Assembly (NCBI RefSeq): GCF_018131015.1
Contig: NZ_JAFCJJ010000004.1
Location: forward strand, 248,001-312,000
Reading direction: 5' to 3'
DNA: 64,000 nt
DNA from: Bradyrhizobium diazoefficiens
Lineage (GTDB): Bacteria; Pseudomonadota; Alphaproteobacteria; Rhizobiales; Xanthobacteraceae
In this document: one piece after another, positions 8,099-16,108 of the stretch
How positions within the stretch are numbered: the first letter of the stretch is position 1
Layout of the letters: each line of letters opens with the position of its first letter
The notes under the pieces: generated by a model
What the model saw: only the letters and a program-made list of their open reading frames with translations
The model's database searches: none
What the model was told of the DNA's origin: nothing
Program-made: the position numbers and the translations under genes

Positions 8099-9343
8099 TC
8101 AGGACTTCATCTCGCAAGGGTTCTGTTCCCTCGTCGGATAGATCGCTTCCAGCGGATCGTTCGCCGTCGGCACCACTTCGCCCAGCACCAGCATGTCCCA
8201 CTGGTCCTTCATCTGGTCCTTCGGCTTCACCGTGAACGGATAGGCCTCCTGCACCAGCTGGTGGTCCCAGGAGCGGAAATAGGCCTTTCGCGCCTTGCCG
8301 ATATCGAACTGGGACTGCTTCTCGAAATAGGCGATCAGTTCGCCGCTGTCGGTGGATTTCGTGGTGTTGATCGCCTCCGCCAAAAGCTTCAGCGTGATGT
8401 AGTCGATCCAGGCGTGGTTCTCCGGCGGCTTGCCGTATTTCTTGGTGAAGGCCGCGACGAAGGCCTGCGACGTCGGATTCTGCAGCGTGTGATACCAGAC
8501 CGTCGGCCAGGTGCCGCTGAGATTGCCGGCGCCCGCGGCCCAGGCGTCGCCGGTGTTGAGGTTGAAGCCGACCAGGGGATAGGGGAAGCCGAACTCGGCA
8601 TATTGCTTGACGAGATTTGTCACTTGGTTGCCGGCGAGGTTGCAGCACACGACGTCGGGCTTGGCTTGCCGCACCTTCAACAGATACGGGCTGAAATCGG
8701 TGACGTCGGTCGCAATCAGCTCGTCGCCGATCAAATTCGCCTCATGCGCGCCGAAAAACACCTTCGCGGCCTTCAACAAGTCATGACCGAAGATGTAGTC
8801 GGCCGTGAGCGTGAAGAACTTCTTGCCCTTCACCATGCCCTTCTGCGACAGCGCGGTGCCGACCGCGTTGACCATCACGGTGTTCGGGATGTCGCAGTGG
8901 AAGGAGTACTTGTTGCAGTTCTTGCCGCGCAGCGCGTCGGAGCGCGCCCCGGTCGAGAAGAACACCTTCTTGTTGCGCTCGGCGACCTGCATGATGGTGA
9001 GCGAGGAGGCCGAGGAGATCTCACCCAGCAGCACCACCGCGCCGTCCTGCTCCAGCATGCGCTGCGCCTTGGTGGAGGCGGTCGCCGGGTTGATCGAGTC
9101 CTCCGAGAGCAGGTCGATCTGTTTGCCCAGGATGCCGCCGGACGCGTTGATCTCTTCGGCCGCGAGCTTGACGCCGAGCTGGGCGTAGACGCCGATCACG
9201 CCGAGAAAGCCGGTCAGCGGCGTCAAATGGCCGATCCGGATCTTCTCTGCCTGCGCCTTGACGATGGATGGAAACCCAAGTGCGGACGCGCCGGCGAAGG
9301 CTGCGCCCGTGCGTAACAACGTCCGTCGGCTGGTGCGGATCAT
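8099..9343 (-). CDS. livK: Periplasmic substrate-binding protein of the Liv-type ABC transporter
   Basis: A 414-residue receptor with a Tat-type leader: S-R-R-T-L-L-R-T-G followed by a hydrophobic stretch ending VKA. The mature part starts IRIGHLTPLTGFLGVIG, typical of Peripla_BP_6 proteins (amide, urea and branched-chain amino acid receptors), and contains FKADVT-free, LivJ-like segments such as EINASGGILGKQI near residues 65-77. GGAGGAGAGGAAG directly precedes the ATG. It heads the livK-livH-livMGF operon and has its own promoter at 9458-9430. The ligand is unknown. The neighbouring ThDP enzyme and IclR regulator suggest a carbon source rather than leucine. Confidence 0.92.
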   Translation of the reverse strand: MIRTSRRTLLRTGAAFAGASALGFPSIVKAQAEKIRIGHLTPLTGFLGVIGVYAQLGVKLAAEEINASGGILGKQIDLLSEDSINPATASTKAQRMLEQDGAVVLLGEISSASSLTIMQVAERNKKVFFSTGARSDALRGKNCNKYSFHCDIPNTVMVNAVGTALSQKGMVKGKKFFTLTADYIFGHDLLKAAKVFFGAHEANLIGDELIATDVTDFSPYLLKVRQAKPDVVCCNLAGNQVTNLVKQYAEFGFPYPLVGFNLNTGDAWAAGAGNLSGTWPTVWYHTLQNPTSQAFVAAFTKKYGKPPENHAWIDYITLKLLAEAINTTKSTDSGELIAYFEKQSQFDIGKARKAYFRSWDHQLVQEAYPFTVKPKDQMKDQWDMLVLGEVVPTANDPLEAIYPTREQNPCEMKS

Positions 9344-9396
9344 CTTCCTCTCCTCCCCGGGTGCATCGTGTGCCTCCCTTCAAGACCGGCTATCCG

Positions 9397-9408
9397 ATAT
9401 TGTGAGAG
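9397..9408 (-). promoter_or_regulatory. Candidate IclR operator in the liv promoter
   Basis: The minus strand reads CTCTCACAATAT here, an 11 of 12 match to CTATCACAATAT at 10512-10523 in front of the ThDP operon. It lies just downstream of the predicted liv transcription start, a position that would allow repression. The only regulator gene between the two sites is the IclR gene. Inference from sequence sharing only. Confidence 0.35.
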
Positions 9409-9429
9409 AGCTTTTTTTAATGCTGGATG

Positions 9430-9458
9430 ATAATCCCGAACGCCGTCCCCGGTGTCAA
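9430..9458 (-). promoter_or_regulatory. Sigma-70-type promoter of the liv operon
   Basis: TTGACA (9458-9453), a 17-base spacer and GATTAT (9435-9430) on the minus strand form a near-consensus promoter. The transcript would start near 9423, about 80 bases before the livK ATG. Confidence 0.6.
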
Positions 9459-9486
9459 CCGGCAAAATCGCGACTTCCGCTGCGGC

Positions 9487-10419
9487 TCAGGCTTTTTGCG
9501 AGAACGCCTTGTGGGCCCGGTCCTTGGCGCCGAATTCGGCCGACAGGCGGTCGGCCGCGGCCTGCACGATCTGCGCGCCGGCGTGCAGCGCCTGGTTGGA
9601 GAGGCGCCAGATCGGGCCGGAAATGCCGAGCGCGCCGATCACCTGCCCGGTGAAATCGGTCACGGGCACGGCGACGCAGCGCACCTCCGGATTGAACTCG
9701 CCGTCGTCGAAGGCAACGCCGGTGCGCTGCACTTCCGCGATCTCGCGCATCAGCGCGGCGGGATTGCTGATGGATTTCGGCGTCGACGGCTTCAGTTCGA
9801 CGCGATCGATGAAACGCTTCAATTGCTCGGGGCGGAGCGAGGCCAGGATGATCTTGCCGAGCGCGGTGCAATGGGCGGGGCGCACCACGCCGACGCGGTC
9901 GGTCAACTGGAACGCGCCGGGGCCGCTGGTGCGGGCGATGACCACCACCGCATCGCCCATCCGCACGGCAAAATGGCCGCTTTCGCCGGTCTCGCGCGAC
10001 AGCTCCTCCAGCACCGGCGTCGCCACGTTGACCATCTCGATCTCGTCGAGCGCGGATGCGGCGAGCGCGAACAGCGGCCGGCCGATGCGGTAGCGCTTGT
10101 TGTCCTTCTCCTGGCGCAGGTAGCCGAGCGAGACCAGCGTCTTTGCAAGATGGAAGGTCGTCGAGTTGTGCAGGCCGACCAGCTTGCTGAGCTCTGCAAG
10201 CCCGATCCCCTCGCGATGGCGCGCGACCTCCTCGAGGATGGAGAAGGCGCGGCCCAGCGACTGGACGCCGCCGCCGCGCTGCTTGTCGTCGGCGTCATCG
10301 TCGCCATCGGTCTTCTCACCATTAGCTTTGGGGGCGGGGACCAGTTTGGCAATCGCGGTCTTGCGCGGGCTTGCAGGCTTCTCGCTCGTGCTGGGCTTGG
10401 TACGCGATCTCAAGGACAA
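9487..10419 (-). CDS. IclR family transcriptional regulator
   Basis: A 310-residue regulator. After a disordered, Lys/Pro/Asp-rich N-terminal extension of about 50 residues comes the winged-helix domain (VQSLGRAFSILEEVARHREG, then LAELSKLVGLHNSTTFHLAKTLVSLGYL). An IclR effector domain follows, with GESGHFAVRMGDAVVVIA, the CTALGKIILASL motif and DFTGQVIGALGISGP. The start is a TTG at 10419 behind AGAAGGGG; a TTG six bases further in, and an upstream ATG at 10518, are alternatives. It sits upstream of the liv operon on the same strand and divergent from the ThDP operon, so it probably controls both in response to a small metabolite. Confidence 0.9.
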   Translation of the reverse strand: MSLRSRTKPSTSEKPASPRKTAIAKLVPAPKANGEKTDGDDDADDKQRGGGVQSLGRAFSILEEVARHREGIGLAELSKLVGLHNSTTFHLAKTLVSLGYLRQEKDNKRYRIGRPLFALAASALDEIEMVNVATPVLEELSRETGESGHFAVRMGDAVVVIARTSGPGAFQLTDRVGVVRPAHCTALGKIILASLRPEQLKRFIDRVELKPSTPKSISNPAALMREIAEVQRTGVAFDDGEFNPEVRCVAVPVTDFTGQVIGALGISGPIWRLSNQALHAGAQIVQAAADRLSAEFGAKDRAHKAFSQKA

Positions 10420-10511
10420 GGCCCCTTCTGGCAGATGACTCGATGCCTCGACACTAGCACGCCGCTGCGCGATCGTCGGCCATCGAGCCCGCGTTTCTTC
10501 AGGCAGGCAGC

Positions 10512-10523
10512 CTATCACAATAT
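10512..10523 (+). promoter_or_regulatory. Candidate IclR operator in front of the ThDP operon
   Basis: CTATCACAATAT lies immediately upstream of the -35 of the predicted promoter and matches the liv-promoter site at 9408-9397 in 11 of 12 positions. It is in the divergent region between the IclR gene and the ThDP enzyme, the usual place for an IclR-type operator. Confidence 0.35.
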
Positions 10524-10526
10524 AAA

Positions 10527-10555
10527 TTGACGTACAGCATTATGAGAAATAGGGT
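10527..10555 (+). promoter_or_regulatory. Candidate promoter of the ThDP-SDR-cupin operon
   Basis: TTGACG (10527-10532), a 17-base spacer and TAGGGT (10550-10555). The -35 matches 5 of 6 and the -10 matches 4 of 6. The predicted start near 10562 gives a leader of about 65 bases. Confidence 0.4.
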
Positions 10556-10628
10556 GCCCGCGGCCCAGCGACGACCGCCGTTCCCTTGCATCGGTCCACA
10601 AGAGTCGCGGGCCGAGGGAGACCGCTTG

Positions 10629-12428
10629 ATGTCGCGAAACATGCTCAATGGCGCCCAGGTCATTGTCGACTATCTGATCCAGGAGAAAGTGCCGCAGGTG
10701 TTCGGGCTCTGCGGCCACGGCAACATCCAGTTCATCGACGCGCTGTACGAGCGCTCCGCCGACATCAAGACGATCTCCGTGCACCACGAGAGCGTCGCCG
10801 GCTTCATGGCCGACGTCTATTACCGCGTCTCCGGCCGGCCGACCGCGACCTTCACCTCCTGCGGCCCGGGCTCGGCGAATTTGCCGATCTCGCTGGCGAA
10901 CGCCTTCCTCGATTCGGTGCCGTTCATGGCGATCACCGGCAACGTGCCGACCAGCCAGTTCAACCGCGGCGCCTTCCAAGAGATGTACCGGCACTACCAG
11001 GCCGATTTCCCGTCCACGGTGCGCACGATGTGCAAGAAGGTGTTTCAGCCGACGCGCGGCGAGATGGTGCCGCTCGCGGTGCGGCAGGCCTGGAAGACCA
11101 TGGTCACGGGACGGCCGGGCCCCGTGGTAGTGGACGTGCCCTTCGACGTCTTCATGGAATCGGCCGCCGAGGAGGCGCCGAAGGCGATCGAGTGGAGCGC
11201 CAACATTTCGAGCCGCTGCGGGGCCGACCCTGAGGGCGTCGAGAAGGCGGTCGACATGCTGCTCTCGGCCGAGCGGCCGGTGATGCTGGTCGGGCAGGGC
11301 GTGCGCTATGGCGGAGCGGCCGACGAATTGCGCAAGCTGGCCGAGCGGCTCCAGATTCCGGTTGCGGCATCGGCGAGCGGGCTCGGTGCGCTCGACGTCA
11401 ACCACCCGCTCGCGCTCGGCCTCGTCGCGCGCGCCGGGCACTACCAGGCCAACCACGCGGCCCGTCAGGCCGATGTGCTGCTTGCGCTCGGCGTCCGTTT
11501 CGACGACCGCACCTCGAGCTCGTGGATTCCCGGCTACTCCTTCACGATCCCGCCGACAAGGCTGATCCATGTCGACATCGACCCCGAGGAGATCGGCCGC
11601 AACTATCCGGTCGCGCTCGGGCTGATGGCCGACGTCCGCACCTTCCTGCGCCAGGTGCACGCCGAGCTCGATCGCCGCGACAATATCTTCAAGAAGTCCG
11701 ATGCGCGCAAGAAATGGCTGGCGCAGATCGATGGCTATCGCAAGGAGTGGGACAAGTTCGTCGCGCCCGGCTTCTCCGATGACACGACGCCGATCAACCC
11801 GCAGCGCGCGGCCGCCGAGATCGACAAGGCGCTGCCGGAGGACGCGATCCTCGTCTCCGACATCGGCGTGCATCACAACTGGCTGCTCGGCTTCTGCAAG
11901 CCGAGGCGGCCGGATTCGCTGATCGGCTCGATGGGGTTTGGCCCGATGGGCTTTGGCGTCGCCGGCGTGATGGGCGCGAAGTTCGCAGCCCCCGACCGGC
12001 CCTGCGTGTCGGTGTGCGGCGACGGCGCCTTCTTCATGCACGCCAATGTGCTGGGCACTGCGGTCGAGTACAATCTGCCGGTGGTCTGGGTGGTCTGGAA
12101 TAATTACGCCTATGCCTCGATCCGCGGACTTCAGCGCGGCTATCTCGGCGGACGCGAGCTTGCGACCGACTTCAAGCATCCGGAGACGGGCGAGCGCTAC
12201 AACCCCGATTTCGCGGCGATGGCGCGCTCCTGCGGCGTCGAGGGCGTGCGGGTCGATCGCGCCGCCGATATCGGCGAGGCGATCCGCAAGGGCATTGCCG
12301 CCAACAGGCCGTATCTGATCGACGTCGACATCGCCGCCGACGTCAATCCGGCGGGCGCCGGCGTCTGGGAGCTGCCGGGCCTCGGCCAAAGCAAGGCCGG
12401 CATCGGCACGCGCTTCCAGCCGGGCTGA
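10629..12428 (+). CDS. Thiamine diphosphate-dependent enzyme, acetolactate synthase-like
   Basis: A 599-residue enzyme with the three-domain POX/AHAS fold. The catalytic glutamate is E54 in VHHESVAGFMAD. The middle Rossmann domain starts near residue 205 (VEKAVDMLLSAERPVMLVGQG). The ThDP-Mg site is CGDGAFF near 463, followed 26 residues later by N-N (WNNYAYASIRG), the classic GDG-x(24-27)-NN motif. It is not clearly IlvB, Gcl or Xsc, so its substrate is open; carboligases and 2-oxoacid decarboxylases share this fold. I chose the ATG at 10629 preceded by GAGGGAGA; an in-frame ATG 102 bases upstream adds an unlikely Arg/Pro-rich leader. It is first gene of an operon with an SDR and a cupin. Confidence 0.9.
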   Translation: MSRNMLNGAQVIVDYLIQEKVPQVFGLCGHGNIQFIDALYERSADIKTISVHHESVAGFMADVYYRVSGRPTATFTSCGPGSANLPISLANAFLDSVPFMAITGNVPTSQFNRGAFQEMYRHYQADFPSTVRTMCKKVFQPTRGEMVPLAVRQAWKTMVTGRPGPVVVDVPFDVFMESAAEEAPKAIEWSANISSRCGADPEGVEKAVDMLLSAERPVMLVGQGVRYGGAADELRKLAERLQIPVAASASGLGALDVNHPLALGLVARAGHYQANHAARQADVLLALGVRFDDRTSSSWIPGYSFTIPPTRLIHVDIDPEEIGRNYPVALGLMADVRTFLRQVHAELDRRDNIFKKSDARKKWLAQIDGYRKEWDKFVAPGFSDDTTPINPQRAAAEIDKALPEDAILVSDIGVHHNWLLGFCKPRRPDSLIGSMGFGPMGFGVAGVMGAKFAAPDRPCVSVCGDGAFFMHANVLGTAVEYNLPVVWVVWNNYAYASIRGLQRGYLGGRELATDFKHPETGERYNPDFAAMARSCGVEGVRVDRAADIGEAIRKGIAANRPYLIDVDIAADVNPAGAGVWELPGLGQSKAGIGTRFQPG

Positions 12429-12473
12429 TCGCGGCACGCAAAGATCAATCGAGGGGACATCGGGGAGAACGGA

Positions 12474-13178
12474 ATGACGCTCGCGGGCAAAAAAGTCGTC
12501 GTGGTCGGCGGCTCCTCAGGCATCGGGCTTGCCACGGCGGAACTCGCCAAGGCGCAAGGCGCCGACGTCGTCGTCGCCTCGCGCAGCGCGGCAAAGCTCG
12601 ATCCCGTCGCCGAGCGGCTGAAGGTGACGGCGATCGCCTGCGACGTCACCAGCGACGAGAGCGTCACCGAGCTGTTCCGCCGCACCGGCCCCGTCGATCA
12701 CGTCGTGCTGACGGCCGCGCAGTTGCGCACCGGGCCGTTCAAGACGGTGGCGATGGAGGACGTGCGCGCCACCATGGAGGGCAAGTTCTGGGGCGCCTGG
12801 CGCGTGGCGCGCGAGGCCACGATCCGTCCCGGCGGATCGCTGACGTTGGTCACCGGTTTCCTCAGCGTCCGGCCGCGGCCGAACTCGGCGATCATCAGTG
12901 CTGCGAACGGCGCGCTGGAATCGCTTGCCCGCGCGCTGGCGCTGGAACTCGCGCCGGTGCGCGTGAATGCGGTGTCGCCCGGCGTCATCGACACGCCGAT
13001 CCGCGCAGCGATGCCGGAAGCGGCGCGGAAGGAGATGCTGGCCAAGACCGCCGCGGCGCTGCCGGTCGGCCGCGTCGGCATGGCCGAGGACATCGCGCAG
13101 CAGATCGCGAGCTTCATGGCCAACGGTTTTACCACCGGCTCGATCGTCTATGTCGACGGCGGCGCGCTGGTGAATTGA
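12474..13178 (+). CDS. SDR family protein lacking the catalytic Tyr and Lys
   Basis: A 234-residue Rossmann protein. The cofactor loop V-G-G-S-S-G-I-G near residues 11-18 is intact, as are the region around VNAVSPGVIDTPI near 162-174 and the C-terminal IVYVDGGAL. At the active-site helix, where most SDRs have YxxxK, this protein reads NSAIISAANGALESLARAL. Aligning on GALESL puts Ile at the Tyr position and Asn at the Lys position. So it may bind NAD(P) yet not do standard hydride transfer, or use other residues; related atypical SDRs occur in Proteobacteria. The SD is GGGGAGAACGG before the ATG. It lies 45 bases after the ThDP enzyme and 23 bases before the cupin gene. Confidence 0.88.
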   Translation: MTLAGKKVVVVGGSSGIGLATAELAKAQGADVVVASRSAAKLDPVAERLKVTAIACDVTSDESVTELFRRTGPVDHVVLTAAQLRTGPFKTVAMEDVRATMEGKFWGAWRVAREATIRPGGSLTLVTGFLSVRPRPNSAIISAANGALESLARALALELAPVRVNAVSPGVIDTPIRAAMPEAARKEMLAKTAAALPVGRVGMAEDIAQQIASFMANGFTTGSIVYVDGGALVN

Positions 13179-13201
13179 GCTAAGGGAAAGGGAGTACAGG
13201 C

Positions 13202-13585
13202 ATGGCCGAGCAGACGGGCGGCGCCTTCATCCGCAATATCGCCGAGGTGCCCTGGCGCGAGTTCCCCAATCATTTCGGTGGGGCGCTGTCGAAGCCGCTG
13301 GTGATGCCGGAGACGGCCGGATCGCGCCGCATCGACTACCGCATCTCGATGTACCAGCCGATGGCCTATGTCGCGCGGCACCATCACAAGGTGCAGGAGC
13401 AGGTCTATCACGTGCTGGAGGGCGAGGGGCTGATGGAGATCGCGGGCAAGAGTCACGTCGTGCGCAAGCACGACGTGATTTTCCTGCCGCCGGGCGTCGA
13501 GCATGCGATCTCGAACTCGGGCCTGACCGATCTCGTCTTCCTGGTGGTGACGTCGCCGGTGACCGACGACGAGCAGCCGGTGTGA
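13202..13585 (+). CDS. Single-domain cupin protein
   Basis: A 127-residue cupin. The metal-binding motif 1 is recognisable in HHHKVQEQVYHVLEGEGLMEI near residues 60-80, with several His and a Glu as potential ligands, and motif 2 in FLPPGVEHAISNSG near 97-110. Such small cupins are isomerases, dioxygenases or decarboxylases, and sequence alone does not decide. AAGGGAAAGGGAG precedes the start. It is the last gene of the ThDP-SDR-cupin operon, so it probably acts on an intermediate of the same pathway. Confidence 0.88.
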   Translation: MAEQTGGAFIRNIAEVPWREFPNHFGGALSKPLVMPETAGSRRIDYRISMYQPMAYVARHHHKVQEQVYHVLEGEGLMEIAGKSHVVRKHDVIFLPPGVEHAISNSGLTDLVFLVVTSPVTDDEQPV

Positions 13586-13589
13586 CCGG

Positions 13590-14531
13590 TTAGCGCTCGC
13601 TCGATGCGACGCGGATGCGGCCCTTAGCGCCCTTTGCGGCGCGCGCCGCGATCATGCTGCGGGCCTTGCCATGCGTGGCTTTCCGGATCGAGGATGCAAG
13701 CCGGGTACGCGCCCGGCTGGCCGCCAATCGCGCCGCGACCTGCTCGGCCTTGTGGATGAGAGTGGTGACCGCAGGCGCCAGATTCACCGGAACCCAGGCG
13801 ACGTCCTTGGTCTTGGACAGGTTGCCGATGCCCTCGCACGGTGCCTCACGCGGCAGCTCGATGTGGATCGCGAGGGCCTCCGAGCGCCCGGTCCAGTCCT
13901 CGGCCCTGGTGCCGGTGATGATGCGGACATAGTCGCGCGTCTCGCGCGGCAGGTCGCTCTCCTTGGCAAGCCACTTCTGGATGCGGCCGGGACCCGCGTT
14001 ATAGGCGGCGGCCGCAAGTCCGAGATTGCCGAAATCGTCGCGGAGCTTGCGCAGGAACTTGGCGGAAGCGGGCAGCGCCTTCATCGGATCGAAGGGATCG
14101 TCGAGCCCGACCTCGGCGGCCGTCTCCGGCATGAACTGCGCGACGCCCCTTGCGCCTGCACGGCTGACCTCGTTGGACTTGAAGCGGCTCTCCTGCCAGA
14201 TCAGGCGGGCGAAGAAGGGCACCGGAATGCCGCTGGTCTCGGCGGCGTCCCGCAGCGCGTGGCAGAACTGTTCAGTCGGCGAAGCACTGGCCTGCGTCGC
14301 GGCCTCGACAGCCCGCGGGGGCTCGGGCGATTCCTCGTAGGCAGCGCGCGCGTTGGCAAGCTCGATGGCCTGCACGCTTGCGAGGAAAAGCTCGACCACC
14401 GGAACAAGTGGCGAGGCTTGGCTGTTTTGAAGAGCGGAGCGATCGAAGCTCGATGTTTGACGGGATGCCGACGGATCGAGGTCGCACATCAGGACAAGGA
14501 ACGCGGCGCAAGCCGCGACGACGAATCGCAT
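13590..14531 (-). CDS. Lytic transglycosylase, SLT domain
   Basis: A 313-residue peptidoglycan lyase. An N-terminal hydrophobic leader (MRFVVAACAAFLVLMCD) gives export, possibly as a lipoprotein, with Cys16 available. The SLT domain spans about residues 85-225. The catalytic glutamate is E114 in LIWQESRFKSN, followed by GARGVAQFMPETA and AAAYNAGPGRIQKWL. The last 50 residues are unusually rich in Arg, Ala and Lys and probably disordered, perhaps binding the wall or nucleic acid. It is transcribed divergently from an L,D-transpeptidase, and both act on the cell wall. Confidence 0.92.
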   Translation of the reverse strand: MRFVVAACAAFLVLMCDLDPSASRQTSSFDRSALQNSQASPLVPVVELFLASVQAIELANARAAYEESPEPPRAVEAATQASASPTEQFCHALRDAAETSGIPVPFFARLIWQESRFKSNEVSRAGARGVAQFMPETAAEVGLDDPFDPMKALPASAKFLRKLRDDFGNLGLAAAAYNAGPGRIQKWLAKESDLPRETRDYVRIITGTRAEDWTGRSEALAIHIELPREAPCEGIGNLSKTKDVAWVPVNLAPAVTTLIHKAEQVAARLAASRARTRLASSIRKATHGKARSMIAARAAKGAKGRIRVASSER

Positions 14532-14711
14532 TGCGTGGACAACCTCGAACTGTGGGATGAACGGCCAGCGACGCGCCGGCGCTTAAGGAGCTGTTAACCG
14601 TCCGATTGCGGCAAAGCTGCGATCCCGCCGGTTCCTTCGGTGTTCTTACGGTGTTCCCGCGACGAAACTCCCCGCGCTTTTGCGGGCCATTCGCGAATTG
14701 GGACGAGCGAT

Positions 14712-15746
14712 ATGTTGCGATCGATGCTCGGTGCGATGATTTCGCTGTGGCTGATCTGTCCGGCGTTCGCGGGTCATCTCGATGCCGCCGCCATCAATGA
14801 CGCCGCGCGCCCCGCAAAGCCGCCGCCCGCCGACAAGATCAACGCATCGATCGTGAAGCTTCAGGTGCTGCTCGATCGCGAGCTGTTCTCGCCCGGCGAG
14901 ATCGACGGCAAGCTCGGCGTGAACGCGCAGAAGGCGCTGAAGGCATTTGCGGAGCAGAACGGCATCGCGCAGGAGAAGGGAATCGCGCCGGAGCTTTGGG
15001 ACAAGCTGGCGGCTGCGAGCGACGGCGCCATCATCGTGGACTACACGATCGCGGACGCGGACGTGAAGGGACCTTTCCTGAAGCAACTGCCGAGCAAGCT
15101 CGAGGACATGAAGTCGCTGAAGGCGCTGAGCTACACCAGTCCGCTGGAGGGGCTCGCCGAAAAATTCCACATGAGCGAGGATCTGCTTCGGGCGATCAAT
15201 CCGGGCAAGCCCTTCGACAAGGCCGGCGAGACGATCCAGGTTGCCAGTGTTCCGGCACGGCGCGAGCTGCCACGCATTGCACGGCTCGAGGTCGACAAGA
15301 CCAATGAAACGGTGAAGGCGTTCGATGCGACGGACCGCCTGCTCGCATTCTATCCAGCGTCAGTCGGTAGTTCGGAGCGCCCGACCCCGACCGGTACGCT
15401 CAAGGTCACCAGCACCAGCGACAAGCCGACCTACCGTTACAATCCCGACTACAAGTTCAAGAACGTCAAATCGAAGGAGCCGTTCGAGGTCAAGCCGGGG
15501 CCGAACAACCCGGTGGGAGCGTACTGGATCGGACTGTCCGCGCCGGGCTACGGCATTCACGGCACGGCGGAGCCCGACAAGGTCAGCAAGTCCGCGTCGC
15601 ACGGCTGCGTCAGGCTCACCAATTGGGACGCGCGCACGCTCGGCGACAACCTCAAGCGCGGCACGCCGGTCGTGTTCGTCGACGCACGGGCGGACTCGTC
15701 ATCCAGCCAGCACGGCAAAGCTGCCGGCAGGCGCGCGTCGAACTGA
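14712..15746 (+). CDS. L,D-transpeptidase (YkuD) with N-terminal wall-binding region
   Basis: A 344-residue exported enzyme with leader MLRSMLGAMISLWLICPAFA. A peptidoglycan-binding-like region (residues about 40-90) and a LysM-like segment (LAEKFHMSEDLLRAINPG, near 146-163) precede the YkuD catalytic domain. The active site is visible as GYGIHGTAEPDKVSKSASHGCVRLTNWD, with nucleophile C299. It forms 3-3 cross-links or attaches lipoproteins to peptidoglycan in the periplasm. The ATG at 14712 gives the signal peptide at the very N-terminus; an upstream ATG adds 24 unlikely residues. Confidence 0.93.
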   Translation: MLRSMLGAMISLWLICPAFAGHLDAAAINDAARPAKPPPADKINASIVKLQVLLDRELFSPGEIDGKLGVNAQKALKAFAEQNGIAQEKGIAPELWDKLAAASDGAIIVDYTIADADVKGPFLKQLPSKLEDMKSLKALSYTSPLEGLAEKFHMSEDLLRAINPGKPFDKAGETIQVASVPARRELPRIARLEVDKTNETVKAFDATDRLLAFYPASVGSSERPTPTGTLKVTSTSDKPTYRYNPDYKFKNVKSKEPFEVKPGPNNPVGAYWIGLSAPGYGIHGTAEPDKVSKSASHGCVRLTNWDARTLGDNLKRGTPVVFVDARADSSSSQHGKAAGRRASN

Positions 15747-15759
15747 GCTAGCGCTTGAT

Positions 15760-16041
15760 CTAGTCCTTGGGAAAGTCCTTGCGCATCGCGATCTCGGCGG
15801 CATCGCCGGGCGAGAGCACGGTCTGGTTGAAGGCCGTTTGCGGCGTCGTCATGATGTCGTAGAGCGAGATGCCCTTGACCGGCTTTGCCATGAGCTCGCG
15901 GACGCATTGGGCGAGCGTGCCGTTATAGACGAGATAGGGCTGGCCGCGGTCCTTGAGCCTCTGCCCCTTCAACGACGGCCATTTCTTCAGCTCGGCCGGC
16001 GCGTCATAGGCGATCGGTGATCCCTCTGCGAACATGCGCAT
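15760..16041 (-). CDS. Conserved small protein of unknown function
   Basis: A 93-residue protein starting MRMFAEGSPIAYDAP. The ATG at 16041 is preceded by GGAGGGTC, a strong ribosome-binding site, whereas a longer in-frame start lacks one. No domain, membrane segment or signal peptide is evident. The central AQCVRELMAKPVKGISLYDI looks like a helix followed by a strand. It is convergent with the L,D-transpeptidase and upstream of nothing obvious, so no function is proposed. Confidence 0.65.
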   Translation of the reverse strand: MRMFAEGSPIAYDAPAELKKWPSLKGQRLKDRGQPYLVYNGTLAQCVRELMAKPVKGISLYDIMTTPQTAFNQTVLSPGDAAEIAMRKDFPKD

Positions 16042-16108
16042 GACCCTCCGTGAACAGCCCCGAATGCTAGGGCCGCCGGGTAAACGCACGCTAAAGAATT
16101 AGTTAAAA

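Noticed and set aside
10515-12437. 640-codon frame antisense to the ThDP enzyme
   Set aside because: No motif or leader, and the + strand carries a complete, motif-bearing enzyme.
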